From: an uncultured Desulfarculaceae bacterium
GTDB lineage: Bacteria; Desulfobacterota; Desulfarculia; Desulfarculales; Desulfarculaceae
Assembly: GCA_937908275.1 (NCBI GenBank)
Contig: CALERA010000038.1
Span: 1 to 21,572, forward strand
Direction: 5' to 3'
DNA: 21,572 nucleotides
Numbering within the stretch: the first letter of the stretch is position 1; every line of letters starts with the position of its first letter. This document shows, piece by piece, positions 1 to 9,300 of the stretch. The notes beneath the pieces were generated by a model. The model searched no databases, was not told the origin of the DNA, and was given only the letters and a program-made list of their open reading frames with translations. The translations under genes were made by a program, and so were the position numbers.

Positions 1-283
1 CGATCTTACGGCTGGTCAGGTCGATGCCGGTGCGCTTCATGATGAAGTCCATGATGAGCCCCAGGCCCATGCCCATGGCGGTGGTGAGCACCACGGCCCA
101 GACGGCGAAGAGCCACATGTCCTCGTTGTAAAGCGTGGCGAAATAAAGGTTCCAGCCCGAGAGCATGCGAGTGTCGGCCACCACCACCAAGTCGGCGGCC
201 TTTTCACCGGCGGCCATGGCCAGCCCGGGCAGCATGCTCAGGACGGCCGACACGCCGCCCACGGTTAACCAACGCCTTCTCAT
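1..283 (-). CDS. Small membrane protein, N-terminal part (3' end cut by window edge)
   Basis: Reading in from the right, this frame begins MRRRWLTVGG and has a basic n-region, a hydrophobic stretch and LPGLAMA, which reads as a cleavable signal peptide of about 25 residues. A short extracytoplasmic stretch follows (around VVVADTRMLSGWNLYF), then a hydrophobic helix rich in Met/Gly/Leu (FAVWAVVLTTAMGMGLGLIM), then a basic tail (MKRTGIDL). The frame is still open at base 1. This looks like the small envelope proteins that sit beside anion permeases in sulfate reducers, but that link is from memory and not proven here. The ATG at 283 is preceded by a good ribosome site (GGAGG, five bases away). 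The same frame stays open upstream to a second ATG at 502, which also has a strong GAGGAGG site; the 283 start is preferred because it gives a signal peptide. Confidence 0.6.
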   Translation of the reverse strand, partial: MRRRWLTVGGVSAVLSMLPGLAMAAGEKAADLVVVADTRMLSGWNLYFATLYNEDMWLFAVWAVVLTTAMGMGLGLIMDFIMKRTGIDLTSRKI

Positions 284-836
284 ACCTTCCTCCATCCTCT
301 CGCAATCTTTCGGTAAGGGCTTCATCCGGACCGGGGAATCCCCCGCCGCCCGGCTGGGAACGCCCATCGCGCGAGCGTCCCGCACCGAGCCAAGACAATC
401 CCCCAGCCGACGGTGATCGGCCTGTTCTCCCCCTGCCGGCGCGCACCCGCGGGCCTGGACTTTGGTCTCGACGAACCTGGTCTGTGGCCTTTTTAGGTGC
501 ATGCAATCCTCCTCATGTCTCATTGATGGCACTTTATGGCATCACCCAAGCGGGTGGAATAGAACCGAGGCCCCTTTTCCCCCCCGGAATCCTCACGTTT
601 TGCCGAGGGGCTCCACCCAGCCCCAATTAGGTGAAACCCCCCACGACAGCCCGCTTCCAGCCCGCCGTCGGAGGCTCCTCCCCGGGGGCGCCACACGGTC
701 AGGTTTGGATTTATTTCTGTTTATTTAGATAGTTATTTAATGGAGAGGCGAGAAACACCCCTAACATGGGGCTAAATGAGGGGGGGAATGCCCCCTCAGA
801 AGGCCAGGGGGATGGACCCCAAGGCAGGGAAAAGTG
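284..836. other. Gene-poor intergenic stretch (553 bases)
   Basis: No convincing gene is seen on either strand. The stretch holds the leader of the minus-strand gene at 283 (strong Shine-Dalgarno sites before ATGs at 502 and 283), a quasi-palindrome GATGGCACTTTATGGCATC near 531-549, an AT-rich island at about 706-745 that stands out from the surrounding GC-rich DNA and could hold a promoter reading leftward, and a hairpin at 778-797 after the response-regulator stop. Short plus-strand open frames here (for example 462-728) have no ribosome site and no protein-like composition. Confidence 0.5.
778..797 (-). terminator. Hairpin after response-regulator gene, possible terminator
   Basis: GAGGGGG (778-784) pairs with CCCCCTC (791-797) across a six-base loop, about 40 bases past the stop of the minus-strand response regulator. 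The tail in the minus direction is ATTTAG rather than a clean U-run, so if it terminates it does so weakly. Confidence 0.35.
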
Positions 837-1226
837 TCAGGCTTGGCGCAGGGCTTCCTGAAGTTTGGCCATCAGGTCCGAAAGCTCGCAGGGCTTGGTC
901 AGGTAGTCGCGGGCCCCCAGGCCCATGGCCTGGCGGGCGATGTCGGTGGAGCCGTGGCCGGTGAGCATGATCACCTGGAGCCGGGGCAGGAGCATCCGCA
1001 GGGTCTTCAGGGTCTCGATCCCGTCCATGCCCTCCATCTTCACGTCCAGCACCGCCGCCTCGAAGTCATGATCGCGGGCCAGACGCACCGCCTCCAGGCC
1101 GCTGTGGGCGGTGATCACCTCATAGCCGCGCTTGGTCAGGCGCTTGGCCATGATGCTGGCGAACTCCTTTTCGTCGTCCACCAAGAGGACCAACGGTTTA
1201 CGCCCCAGGCTTCCGTCTTCGGTCAT
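837..1226 (-). CDS. Single-domain response regulator (CheY-like)
   Basis: This 129-residue protein is a receiver domain with no output domain. The acidic pair D17-D18 (LLVDDEKEF), the phospho-acceptor D61 (AVLDVKMEGMDG), the switch Thr T89 (MLTGHGS) and the Lys K111 (YLTKPCE) are all present, so it should accept a phosphoryl group. It starts three bases after the stop of the histidine kinase on the same strand, which makes the kinase at 2942-1230 its likely partner through translational coupling. With no DNA-binding or enzymatic domain it probably acts by protein-protein contact or as a link in a phosphorelay. Receivers with a GHGSTDIARQAMGLGARDYLTKP pattern (here around residues 90-112) are typical of the NtrC side of the family; a lost output domain is possible. 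Function beyond phosphotransfer is inference. Confidence 0.92.
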   Translation of the reverse strand: MTEDGSLGRKPLVLLVDDEKEFASIMAKRLTKRGYEVITAHSGLEAVRLARDHDFEAAVLDVKMEGMDGIETLKTLRMLLPRLQVIMLTGHGSTDIARQAMGLGARDYLTKPCELSDLMAKLQEALRQA

Positions 1227-1229
1227 GCA

Positions 1230-2942
<1,713 letters not shown>

Positions 2943-2975
2943 GGCCGCTTCCCTCGTGGCGAGTTTAGAAACCGG

Positions 2976-2990
2976 ACGCCTTGGAGGCGT
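2976..2990 (-). other. Small hairpin in leader of the histidine-kinase operon
   Basis: ACGCCT and AGGCGT pair across TGG, between the stop of the 528-residue gene and the kinase start. Just upstream on the minus strand lies CATATATATG (2998-3007), a perfect ten-base palindrome that could act as a -10 region. No matching -35 at good spacing was found, so the promoter is only suggested. Confidence 0.3.
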
Positions 2991-3056
2991 ACGGCTTCAT
3001 ATATATGTCATCGGCCGGAGAGGGGGAAAGCAAAAACGGAGGGTCGTGGGCGGGGA

Positions 3057-4643
3057 TCAGACCCGGGCCCGGAGGAACCCGCTGGGGGTGGAGGTGGTGG
3101 CCTGCTTGGTGGAGGTGGTCTTGCCGCTGGCCCAGGTGGTGAACCCGGAGGCGGTGGTCTTCCTGGCCCCGGGGGTGAGGGCGCTGGAGGTCTGGTTCTG
3201 GCTGGCGTAGGCCTTGCTGGCGGTCTTGCTCGAGACCAGGCCGCTGGTGGTTCCCGTGGACAGGCCGCTGTAGGGGTTCTGGCCGGCGTAGGGCGAGACG
3301 CTGGTGGTGGTGCTGGGCAGGGTGCTCCCGTCCTTGGCCACCGCCTCCAGGCGGTAGATGGCCCCGGGGGTCAGGTCCTCCTGGAGGCTGGTGCGCATCC
3401 CGGTGCCCAGGTACATCTGGCCGTCCACCTCGGCCACCTTCACCGCCCAGTCGCCGGCCCCGCTCAACCAGGCCACCTGCTTTAGCGTCACCTCGCCGTT
3501 CTCGAAACGCGGCTCGTAGAAGCCGGTGGCCCCGGCCTCGGCGTCGCGGGTGGGGAAGAGCATGCGCCCGGTCTGGGAGTTGCGCACCGGCTCGCCCAGG
3601 ATCTCGATGCGGTCCACCGCGCCCGAGGGCTTCTCGTACTGGCATTCCTTCCAGGAGTTGAGGTCGCTCAAAGGCGCCCACATCACCCGGCCGTCCTCCA
3701 GGGCCATGTAGGCCACGCCATCGGCGTTGTCCACCTTGGCGAAGCCCCAGGCGTCGAAATCCTCGAGGGTCTGCACGCTGCCGTCGGAATTGACCAGGTG
3801 CAGGTGGCTCTCGCCGTAGGAAGCACTGGAAATCAGGGTGGAGCCGGCGTTGGGCCCGGTGGTGATGTCGCTGACCGCGGTGGGGAAGCGCATGTCCTCC
3901 GACGCGGCGAAGGTCTGCCACTCGCCGTTTTCGTAGTTGATCACCACCCCGGCATGGTCGCCGTTGCCAAAGCCCATGTATTGGTTGCCGGTGTCGGCGT
4001 CCTGGGTGCTGAAGCCCCACTTGAGGTTCTTGTACTCATGGGGGTTCAGGTAGGTGTAGTCGTGCTTGGTCCACTCCCCGTCCGGGCTGTCGGCGGTGTA
4101 GTCCACCATGCCGCTCCAGGCCTCGGGGGTCAGATGGATCACGTCGCCGGTGCTGTAGCCCGACGCCCCGCTCTCGGACCACTCCGGCAGGGCGCTGGCC
4201 TGCTGCACGGTGCCGCCCGGGGTGTAGGTCCAGACCGGGGTTTCCTCCATCTCGTTGCGGGTGATGCCGCTCATCACCAACTGGCCGTCGTGCTCGAAGA
4301 AGGCCATGGGCGCGCGCTCGGTCTCGCCCACCTTCACCAGGCGATATTCGTACGAATCTTCAGGCAGTTGTCCTTGAACGGCGGAGACGCTGGCGCTGGA
4401 GGTGGTGGCGGAGGTGGCGCTGGTCTTGCTGGCGTTCGTGGCGCGGGTGCTGGGCTGGGTGCTGTACACGCTGGAGACCGGCGAGGTGGTCCCCCATCCC
4501 CCGCTCTGGCTGGTCTGGCCGCTGGCCTGGCTCTGGTTCAGGTACGAGCTGAAGCTGGCCGCGGTCTTGGCCTGGCTGGTGGGGATGGCCTGCTTCCGGG
4601 CCGTGGTGGCCCAGCCCATCGAATTTAGGACCCGTTGATACAC
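3057..4643 (-). CDS. Protein of unknown function with Ser/Thr-rich ends, sigma-54 type promoter
   Basis: I do not recognise this 528-residue protein. About 90 N-terminal residues are Ser/Thr/Ala/Gln-rich and low in complexity (for example KTSATSATTSSASV). A structured middle of about 330 residues follows, rich in aromatic and acidic residues with repeated beta-strand-like segments such as VAYMALEDGRVMWAP and GQMYLGTGMRTS, which could be a beta-propeller. The C-terminal 85 or so residues are again Ser/Thr-rich and carry Lys (KTTASGFTTWASGKTTSTK). No signal peptide or membrane helix is seen. The start is taken as GTG at 4643, six bases after GGAG; ATG at 4619 is possible but lacks a ribosome site. 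A sigma-54 type promoter lies about 40 bases upstream. An extracellular, flagellar or surface role is conceivable but unsupported. Confidence 0.75.
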   Translation of the reverse strand: MYQRVLNSMGWATTARKQAIPTSQAKTAASFSSYLNQSQASGQTSQSGGWGTTSPVSSVYSTQPSTRATNASKTSATSATTSSASVSAVQGQLPEDSYEYRLVKVGETERAPMAFFEHDGQLVMSGITRNEMEETPVWTYTPGGTVQQASALPEWSESGASGYSTGDVIHLTPEAWSGMVDYTADSPDGEWTKHDYTYLNPHEYKNLKWGFSTQDADTGNQYMGFGNGDHAGVVINYENGEWQTFAASEDMRFPTAVSDITTGPNAGSTLISSASYGESHLHLVNSDGSVQTLEDFDAWGFAKVDNADGVAYMALEDGRVMWAPLSDLNSWKECQYEKPSGAVDRIEILGEPVRNSQTGRMLFPTRDAEAGATGFYEPRFENGEVTLKQVAWLSGAGDWAVKVAEVDGQMYLGTGMRTSLQEDLTPGAIYRLEAVAKDGSTLPSTTTSVSPYAGQNPYSGLSTGTTSGLVSSKTASKAYASQNQTSSALTPGARKTTASGFTTWASGKTTSTKQATTSTPSGFLRARV

Positions 4644-4679
4644 ACGCGACTCCGCTGACGAGACTCCTGCCCTCGGAGA

Positions 4680-4695
4680 AGCAAGATTCCTGCCA
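4680..4695 (-). promoter_or_regulatory. Sigma-54 (-24/-12) promoter for the 528-residue gene
   Basis: On the minus strand the sequence reads TGGCAGGAATCTTGCT, matching the consensus TGGCAC-N5-TTGC with one mismatch and exact spacing of the GG and GC pairs. Transcription would begin near 4670, leaving a leader of about 27 bases that contains the GGAG ribosome site before the GTG at 4643. A TTGACA just upstream (plus-strand 4710-4715) has no good -10 partner. The activator is not in this window. Confidence 0.65.
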
Positions 4696-4773
4696 AACGG
4701 AGCCGCGCTGTCAAACCTACGTTTTTCCTACCTACACCCCGGGACTCGGCCCAGGGGTCCGGCCTGGTGGGGC

Positions 4774-4801
4774 AAATCCTGCCCAGCCGGGGCTGGGCAG
4801 G
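4774..4801 (-). terminator. Hairpin after sodium-pump beta-subunit gene
   Basis: CCTGCCCAGCC (4778-4788) and GGCTGGGCAGG (4791-4801) are perfect 11-base inverted repeats starting 11 bases after the stop at 4812 on the minus strand. The downstream tail is ATTTG, a short U-run, so it is a plausible but not ideal intrinsic terminator separating the pump operon from the 528-residue gene. Confidence 0.55.
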
Positions 4802-4811
4802 GTCTGCCGCC

Positions 4812-5951
4812 CTAGCCCAGGCCCAGGCCCTGCAGGATGGAGAGCATGATCCCGGCGGCCATGACGCTGCCGATCTGGCCGCCAGTATTGGCCCCCATGG
4901 CGTGCATCAGGAGATAATTGCGCTTGTTGTAGCGCTGGCCCTGGACCTGGGCCACCCGGGCGGCCATGGGATAGGCCGAGATGCCGGCCGCGCCGATCAG
5001 GGGATTGATGGCCCCCCGGCTGGCCAGGCACATCAGCTTGCCGAAGAGCAGGCCCATGACGGTGTCCAGGATGATGGCCAGCATGCCCAGGCCCAGCACC
5101 AGCAGGGTGGTGGTGCGCAGGAACTGGTCGGCCTGCATGGTGGCCCCGATGCACAGGCCCAGCAACAGAGTGACGACATTGGGGATCTCGTTCTCGGCCG
5201 CGCCCACCAACCGGGCCACCGCCCCGGATTCGCGCATCAGGTTGCCCAGCATGATCATGCCCATCAGGGGGGCGCCCTTGGGCGCGATCAGGCAGGTGAT
5301 CACCGTGACCACGATGGGGAAGAGAATACGCACCCGGGTGCTGACCTTGTCCCGGGTGGGCTTCATCACGATGGCCCGCTCGCGCTTGGTGGTCAGCAGA
5401 CGCATGATCGGCGGCTGCAACAGGGGCACCAGGGACATGTAGGAATAGGCCGCCACCGAGACCGGACCCAGCAGGTGGGGCGCGTACTGGCTGGTGACAT
5501 AGATGGCCGTGGGTCCGTCGCAGGCCCCGATGACGCCCACCGCCACCGCGTCCAGCTCGGAAAATCCCAGGGCCAGGGCCAGGAGCAGGGTCAGGAAGAT
5601 GCCGAACTGGCCGGCCGCGCCCAGGAGCAGGATGCTGGGCCGCTGCAACAGGGGGGAGAAGTCGGTCATGGCCCCGATGCCCACGAAGATCAGGCAGGGG
5701 AAGACCTCGGTCAACACTCCGGTTTCATAGAAGAAACGCAGCAGGCCGTGCTCGTCCATCAGGCCGGTCAGGGGCAGGTTCACCAGGATGGCGCCAAAGC
5801 CGATGGGCAGCAAGAGCAGGGGCTCGTAGTCCTTGGCGACGCCCAGGTAGATCAGGCCGCCGCCCACCAGGATCATCAGGGCCTGCTGCCAGGTCAGGGC
5901 CGCGAAGCCGCTGGTGAGAAAACCCAGGGAGTTGAGCACCAGGTCGCTCAT
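4812..5951 (-). CDS. oadB: Sodium ion-translocating decarboxylase, beta subunit
   Basis: This 379-residue polytopic membrane protein matches the OadB/GcdB/MmdB family in length and sequence. In that family it decarboxylates the carboxybiotin carried by the biotin subunit and couples this to export of Na+ across the inner membrane. The membrane Asp in GACDGPTAIYVTSQ (D145) and the late Asn/Gly/Ser region MGANTGGQIGS (N355, S362) correspond to residues known to be needed for Na+ binding in Klebsiella OadB. The start ATG at 5951 overlaps the stop of the gamma-like gene (ATGA), so the two are translationally coupled. The carboxyltransferase and biotin-carrier genes are not nearby, so the substrate (oxaloacetate, glutaconyl-CoA or methylmalonyl-CoA) cannot be decided here. 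Confidence 0.95.
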   Translation of the reverse strand: MSDLVLNSLGFLTSGFAALTWQQALMILVGGGLIYLGVAKDYEPLLLLPIGFGAILVNLPLTGLMDEHGLLRFFYETGVLTEVFPCLIFVGIGAMTDFSPLLQRPSILLLGAAGQFGIFLTLLLALALGFSELDAVAVGVIGACDGPTAIYVTSQYAPHLLGPVSVAAYSYMSLVPLLQPPIMRLLTTKRERAIVMKPTRDKVSTRVRILFPIVVTVITCLIAPKGAPLMGMIMLGNLMRESGAVARLVGAAENEIPNVVTLLLGLCIGATMQADQFLRTTTLLVLGLGMLAIILDTVMGLLFGKLMCLASRGAINPLIGAAGISAYPMAARVAQVQGQRYNKRNYLLMHAMGANTGGQIGSVMAAGIMLSILQGLGLG

Positions 5952-6121
5952 GACTGGCCTCCCAGGCCCTCATGACCAGCCTGGGCCGCTGCCTTTTCGG
6001 GGAACAAGCGACGCAGCAGGCGCATCACCAGGGTCAGAGCCCACATCGATAGCAGAGTGCCGCCCATGCCCACCAGGGTCATGGTCAGCCCGAATTCCAG
6101 CTTGGTCACGTAACCCTCCAT
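5948..6121 (-). CDS. oadG: Sodium-pump decarboxylase gamma-like subunit (small membrane protein)
   Basis: A 57-residue frame, shorter than most annotation cut-offs. It has a single membrane helix after a short N-terminus (EFGLTMTLVGMGGTLLSMWA), then a basic LLRRLFPEKA and a short hydrophilic tail. This is the layout of OadG-type gamma subunits, which anchor and assemble the decarboxylase complex. The stop overlaps the beta-subunit start by ATGA, the usual gamma-beta coupling. The start is uncertain: ATG at 6121 has no clear ribosome site, while GTG at 6109 has GGAGGG four bases before it. The symbol is given by context and topology, because sequence conservation in gamma subunits is low. Confidence 0.75.
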   Translation of the reverse strand: MEGYVTKLEFGLTMTLVGMGGTLLSMWALTLVMRLLRRLFPEKAAAQAGHEGLGGQS

Positions 6122-6160
6122 ATCGCTAGGAGTTTTTCTGTGGCAGCGGGGACTGATGCC

Positions 6161-6189
6161 GCTATACCTGACGCCGGCTTGGCTCGCAA
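6161..6189 (-). promoter_or_regulatory. Sigma-70 type promoter for the decarboxylase genes
   Basis: Minus strand TTGCGA (6189-6184), 17-base spacer, TATAGC (6166-6161). The start of transcription would be near 6154, giving a leader of 33-45 bases before the gamma-subunit start. Confidence 0.45.
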
Positions 6190-6214
6190 CCCGAACCGAT
6201 CCGGAACCCCTGGG

Positions 6215-6246
6215 TTTACGGCCAGCTTTGGAGTATGTTTTATAAT
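6215..6246 (+). promoter_or_regulatory. Possible promoter of the hybrid sensor kinase
   Basis: A perfect TATAAT lies at 6241-6246 in an AT-rich patch about 100 bases before the kinase start. The nearest -35-like hexamer, TTTACG (6215-6220), is 20 bases away, which is longer than ideal, so the -10 is better supported than the -35. Confidence 0.4.
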
Positions 6247-6343
6247 ATCAAGATGGTTGGCGGCGAAAACCGGCGCGGTCGGGCCGGCTTCCGCTTGGCG
6301 CTCATTTCCCCGGCCAATGCCCTAACCACGCTTGGGCTGGGCC

Positions 6344-9300
6344 ATGTCAGCAATGATAAACAAAATTTTCTCCCCCACCCGCAGCTTCCGCTCCCGGCTG
6401 ACCCTGGCCATCGGCGGCAGCGCCTTGCTCTTGACCGCCTTGGTCATGCTCACCATCGGGCTGCTGGCCCGGGAGCGACTGCGCCAGGAGATTGGCGACA
6501 ACCTGGCCGAGCAGGCCTTTCAACTGGCGGACAAGCTGGACCGGGGCATGTTCGAGCGCTGGCGCGAGGTCCGGCTCCTGGCCAGCCTGGACCTGATCCG
6601 CGCCCCCCAGATCACTTTGGAGCGCAAACGCCAATTCCTGGAAGAGGTGCGTCAGACCTTTCCCCATTACGCCTGGCTGGGGCTGACCGATGCCAAGGGC
6701 GCCATCCTGGTCGCCACCGGCGGGCTCCTGGAAGGCCAGAGCGTGGCTCAGCGCGACTGGTTCCAGGGCGGCAGCGGAGGCCCGTTCCTGGGCGACGTGC
6801 ACGAGGCCTTCCCGCTGGCCAAGCTGTTGCCGCCCAGCGTGGGTTCGCACCTGCGCCTGGTGGACCTGGCCACGCCGGTGCGTTCGCCCTCGGGCGAGTT
6901 CCTGGGGGTGCTCTGCGCCCAGCTCAGTTGGTCCTGGGCCCGGGAAGTGCGCGGCGCCCTGTTGCGGCCGGAGGAGAAGCGCGCCAATCTGTCTATCCAC
7001 ATTCTGGGGCGCGGCGGCGCGGTGCTGTTGGGGCCGGAGCCTGAACAGGCCGCCTGGCCCCCCGAGTTGGTGGAACGTCTGCGCCAGACGGCTCAACCCA
7101 ACCGCTCGCAAAACTTTCTCGCCCACCAGGACCCCGAGGGAGTCGAACGCCTGACCGGGGCGGCCCTTTGCAACGGCCACCGGGACTATCCCGGCCTGGG
7201 TTGGTTGGTGCTGGTGAGTCAGCCCCTGGACCAGGCCCTGGCCCCTTTGCTGGTCCTGCGCCAGCAGATCCTGGCCGCCGCGGTCCTGATGAGCCTTTTG
7301 ATGGCGGCCGGGGCCTGGTTCCTGGCCGGCCGCATCAGCCACCCCATGCGCCGTCTGGCCCAGGCCGCCGACCTGGCCGGCCAAGGCCAGCCCCTGGAAG
7401 CCCTGGACCTGCCCCCAACCGCCCCGGACGAGGTGGGCGCCCTCTCCCAGGCCCTGGATCGCCTGGTGCAGACCCAGCGGGAGCAACGCCAGAGCCTGGA
7501 GAACCTCAACCAACAACTCACCCACGAGTTGAGCATCCGCCGCCAGGCCGAGTCCCAACTCCAGGACCAACGCCTGCGCCTGGAGGAGTTGGTGCGCCAG
7601 CGCACCCTCTCCCAGGAGCAGGCCATGGACCAACTCAAGCGGGAAATGGCCGAACGCCAGCGCACCGACGAAATCCTGCACCTGCGCTCGGTCCGGCGCT
7701 CCCGGCTCACCGAACTGGGGGCCTTCCTGCACCAGGACCAGGACCTGGAGGTCAAACTCCAGGTCTGCTGCGACCGCCTGGTCCACGTCCTGGACCTGGC
7801 CGGGGCCTCTCTCTGGCTGACCGAATCCCGCCCGACCCAAACCCCGGCCCCGCCGGGCGACTTCCCCCATCAGGACCGGGTGCTGCGGCGCTGGGGTCGG
7901 GGCGGACAGTGGCCCCAGGATCCGGTCGAGTTGCCCCTGGCGCCGGAAACCACGGTCCTGGAGGCGGCGCGCGGCCTGCTGGGGGACGGCGACGGCGCGG
8001 TCTATCGTCTGGCCACCTCCCAGCAAACCCTGGGGGTGCTGATGGTCAAACCCTCCCCCAACGACCCCGACCAGGCCAGCCTGGTGCAATACCTGGCCCA
8101 GATCCTCACCTATCTCATCAACACCGAGCAGTTGCAGGCCAACCTGCGCCAGGCCAAACAGGCCCTGGCCGAGGCCCTGGACGAGGCCAGCGCCATGGCC
8201 GCCATGGCCCAGTTGGACAGCGGCAAGCTGCGCGCCATGATCGAGGGCATGGACGAGGGCGTGGTGGTGGCCGACGCCAAGGGCAAGATCATGGAGATCA
8301 ACTCCTGGTGTCTCCAGGCCTTTGGCGATCCCCGCCAAAACCCGGTGGGACGCGCCTACCGCACGGTGGTGCCCGCGGAATGGGCGCCGGCGATCGATGA
8401 AATCCTCTCCCATCAGCGCCAGGCCGCCGGGGCCACTTCCATCGCCCCCCTGGAGTTGTCCCGGGACGACCGGCATTTCTCCCTGCGGGTGCAACCCCTG
8501 TTCATCCACGAGCGTTACCAGGGCTTCATCCTCAACATCCACGACATCACCAACCTGGTGCGCGCCCGCCAGCAGGCCGAGTCCGCCAGCCAGGCCAAGG
8601 GCCAGTTCCTGGCCAACATGAGCCATGAGATCCGCACCCCCATGAACGCCATCCTGGGCATGACCGCCCTGGCCCTGGAGACCGAACTGAACCAGGAGCA
8701 ACGGGAGTACATCGAGGCGGTGCAGACCGCCTCGGAGTCCCTCCTGGGCCTGATCAACGACATCCTGGACCTGTCCAAGATCGAGGCCGGGGCCCTGGAG
8801 CTGGAGAGCCTGGACTTCGAGGTGCGGCCCCTGCTGGAATCAGTGGTGGAGACCCTGGCCTATCGGGCGCACGAAAAGGACCTGGAGCTGGTCTTGCGCC
8901 TGGACCCGGCCCTGCCGCCACGCCTGGTGGGCGATCCCCTGCGCCTGCGCCAGGTGGTGCTGAACCTGCTGGGCAACGCCCTGAAGTTCACCCATCACGG
9001 CCAGGTGGTGGTGGAGTTGCTGCTGCTGGGCCATGACCAGCAAGGGTTGATGATCCAGGGCAGGGTCAGCGACACCGGCATCGGCATCCCGGCCGATCGC
9101 CTGGACAAGATCTTCGACAGCTTCACCCAGGCCGACGGCTCCACCACCCGGCGCTACGGCGGCACCGGCCTGGGCACCCACATCGCCAAGCAACTGGTGG
9201 AATTGATGGGAGGCCGCATCTGGGCCGAAAGCCAACTGGGCCGGGGCAGCGTCTTCCAGTTCACGGCCCACCTGGGCTTGGGCCGGGAACAGGTGCCGGC

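Noticed and set aside
531..549. TGGCAC-like motif as a sigma-54 promoter
   Set aside because: The GC of the -12 box is one base out of register and TTGC is missing.
6347..8701. A 784-codon minus-strand frame opposite the hybrid kinase, and similar long frames at 4767-5975, 9443-10753 and 10726-11970
   Set aside because: These are also mirror frames of well-supported genes in GC-rich DNA, with no ribosome sites or recognisable domains.
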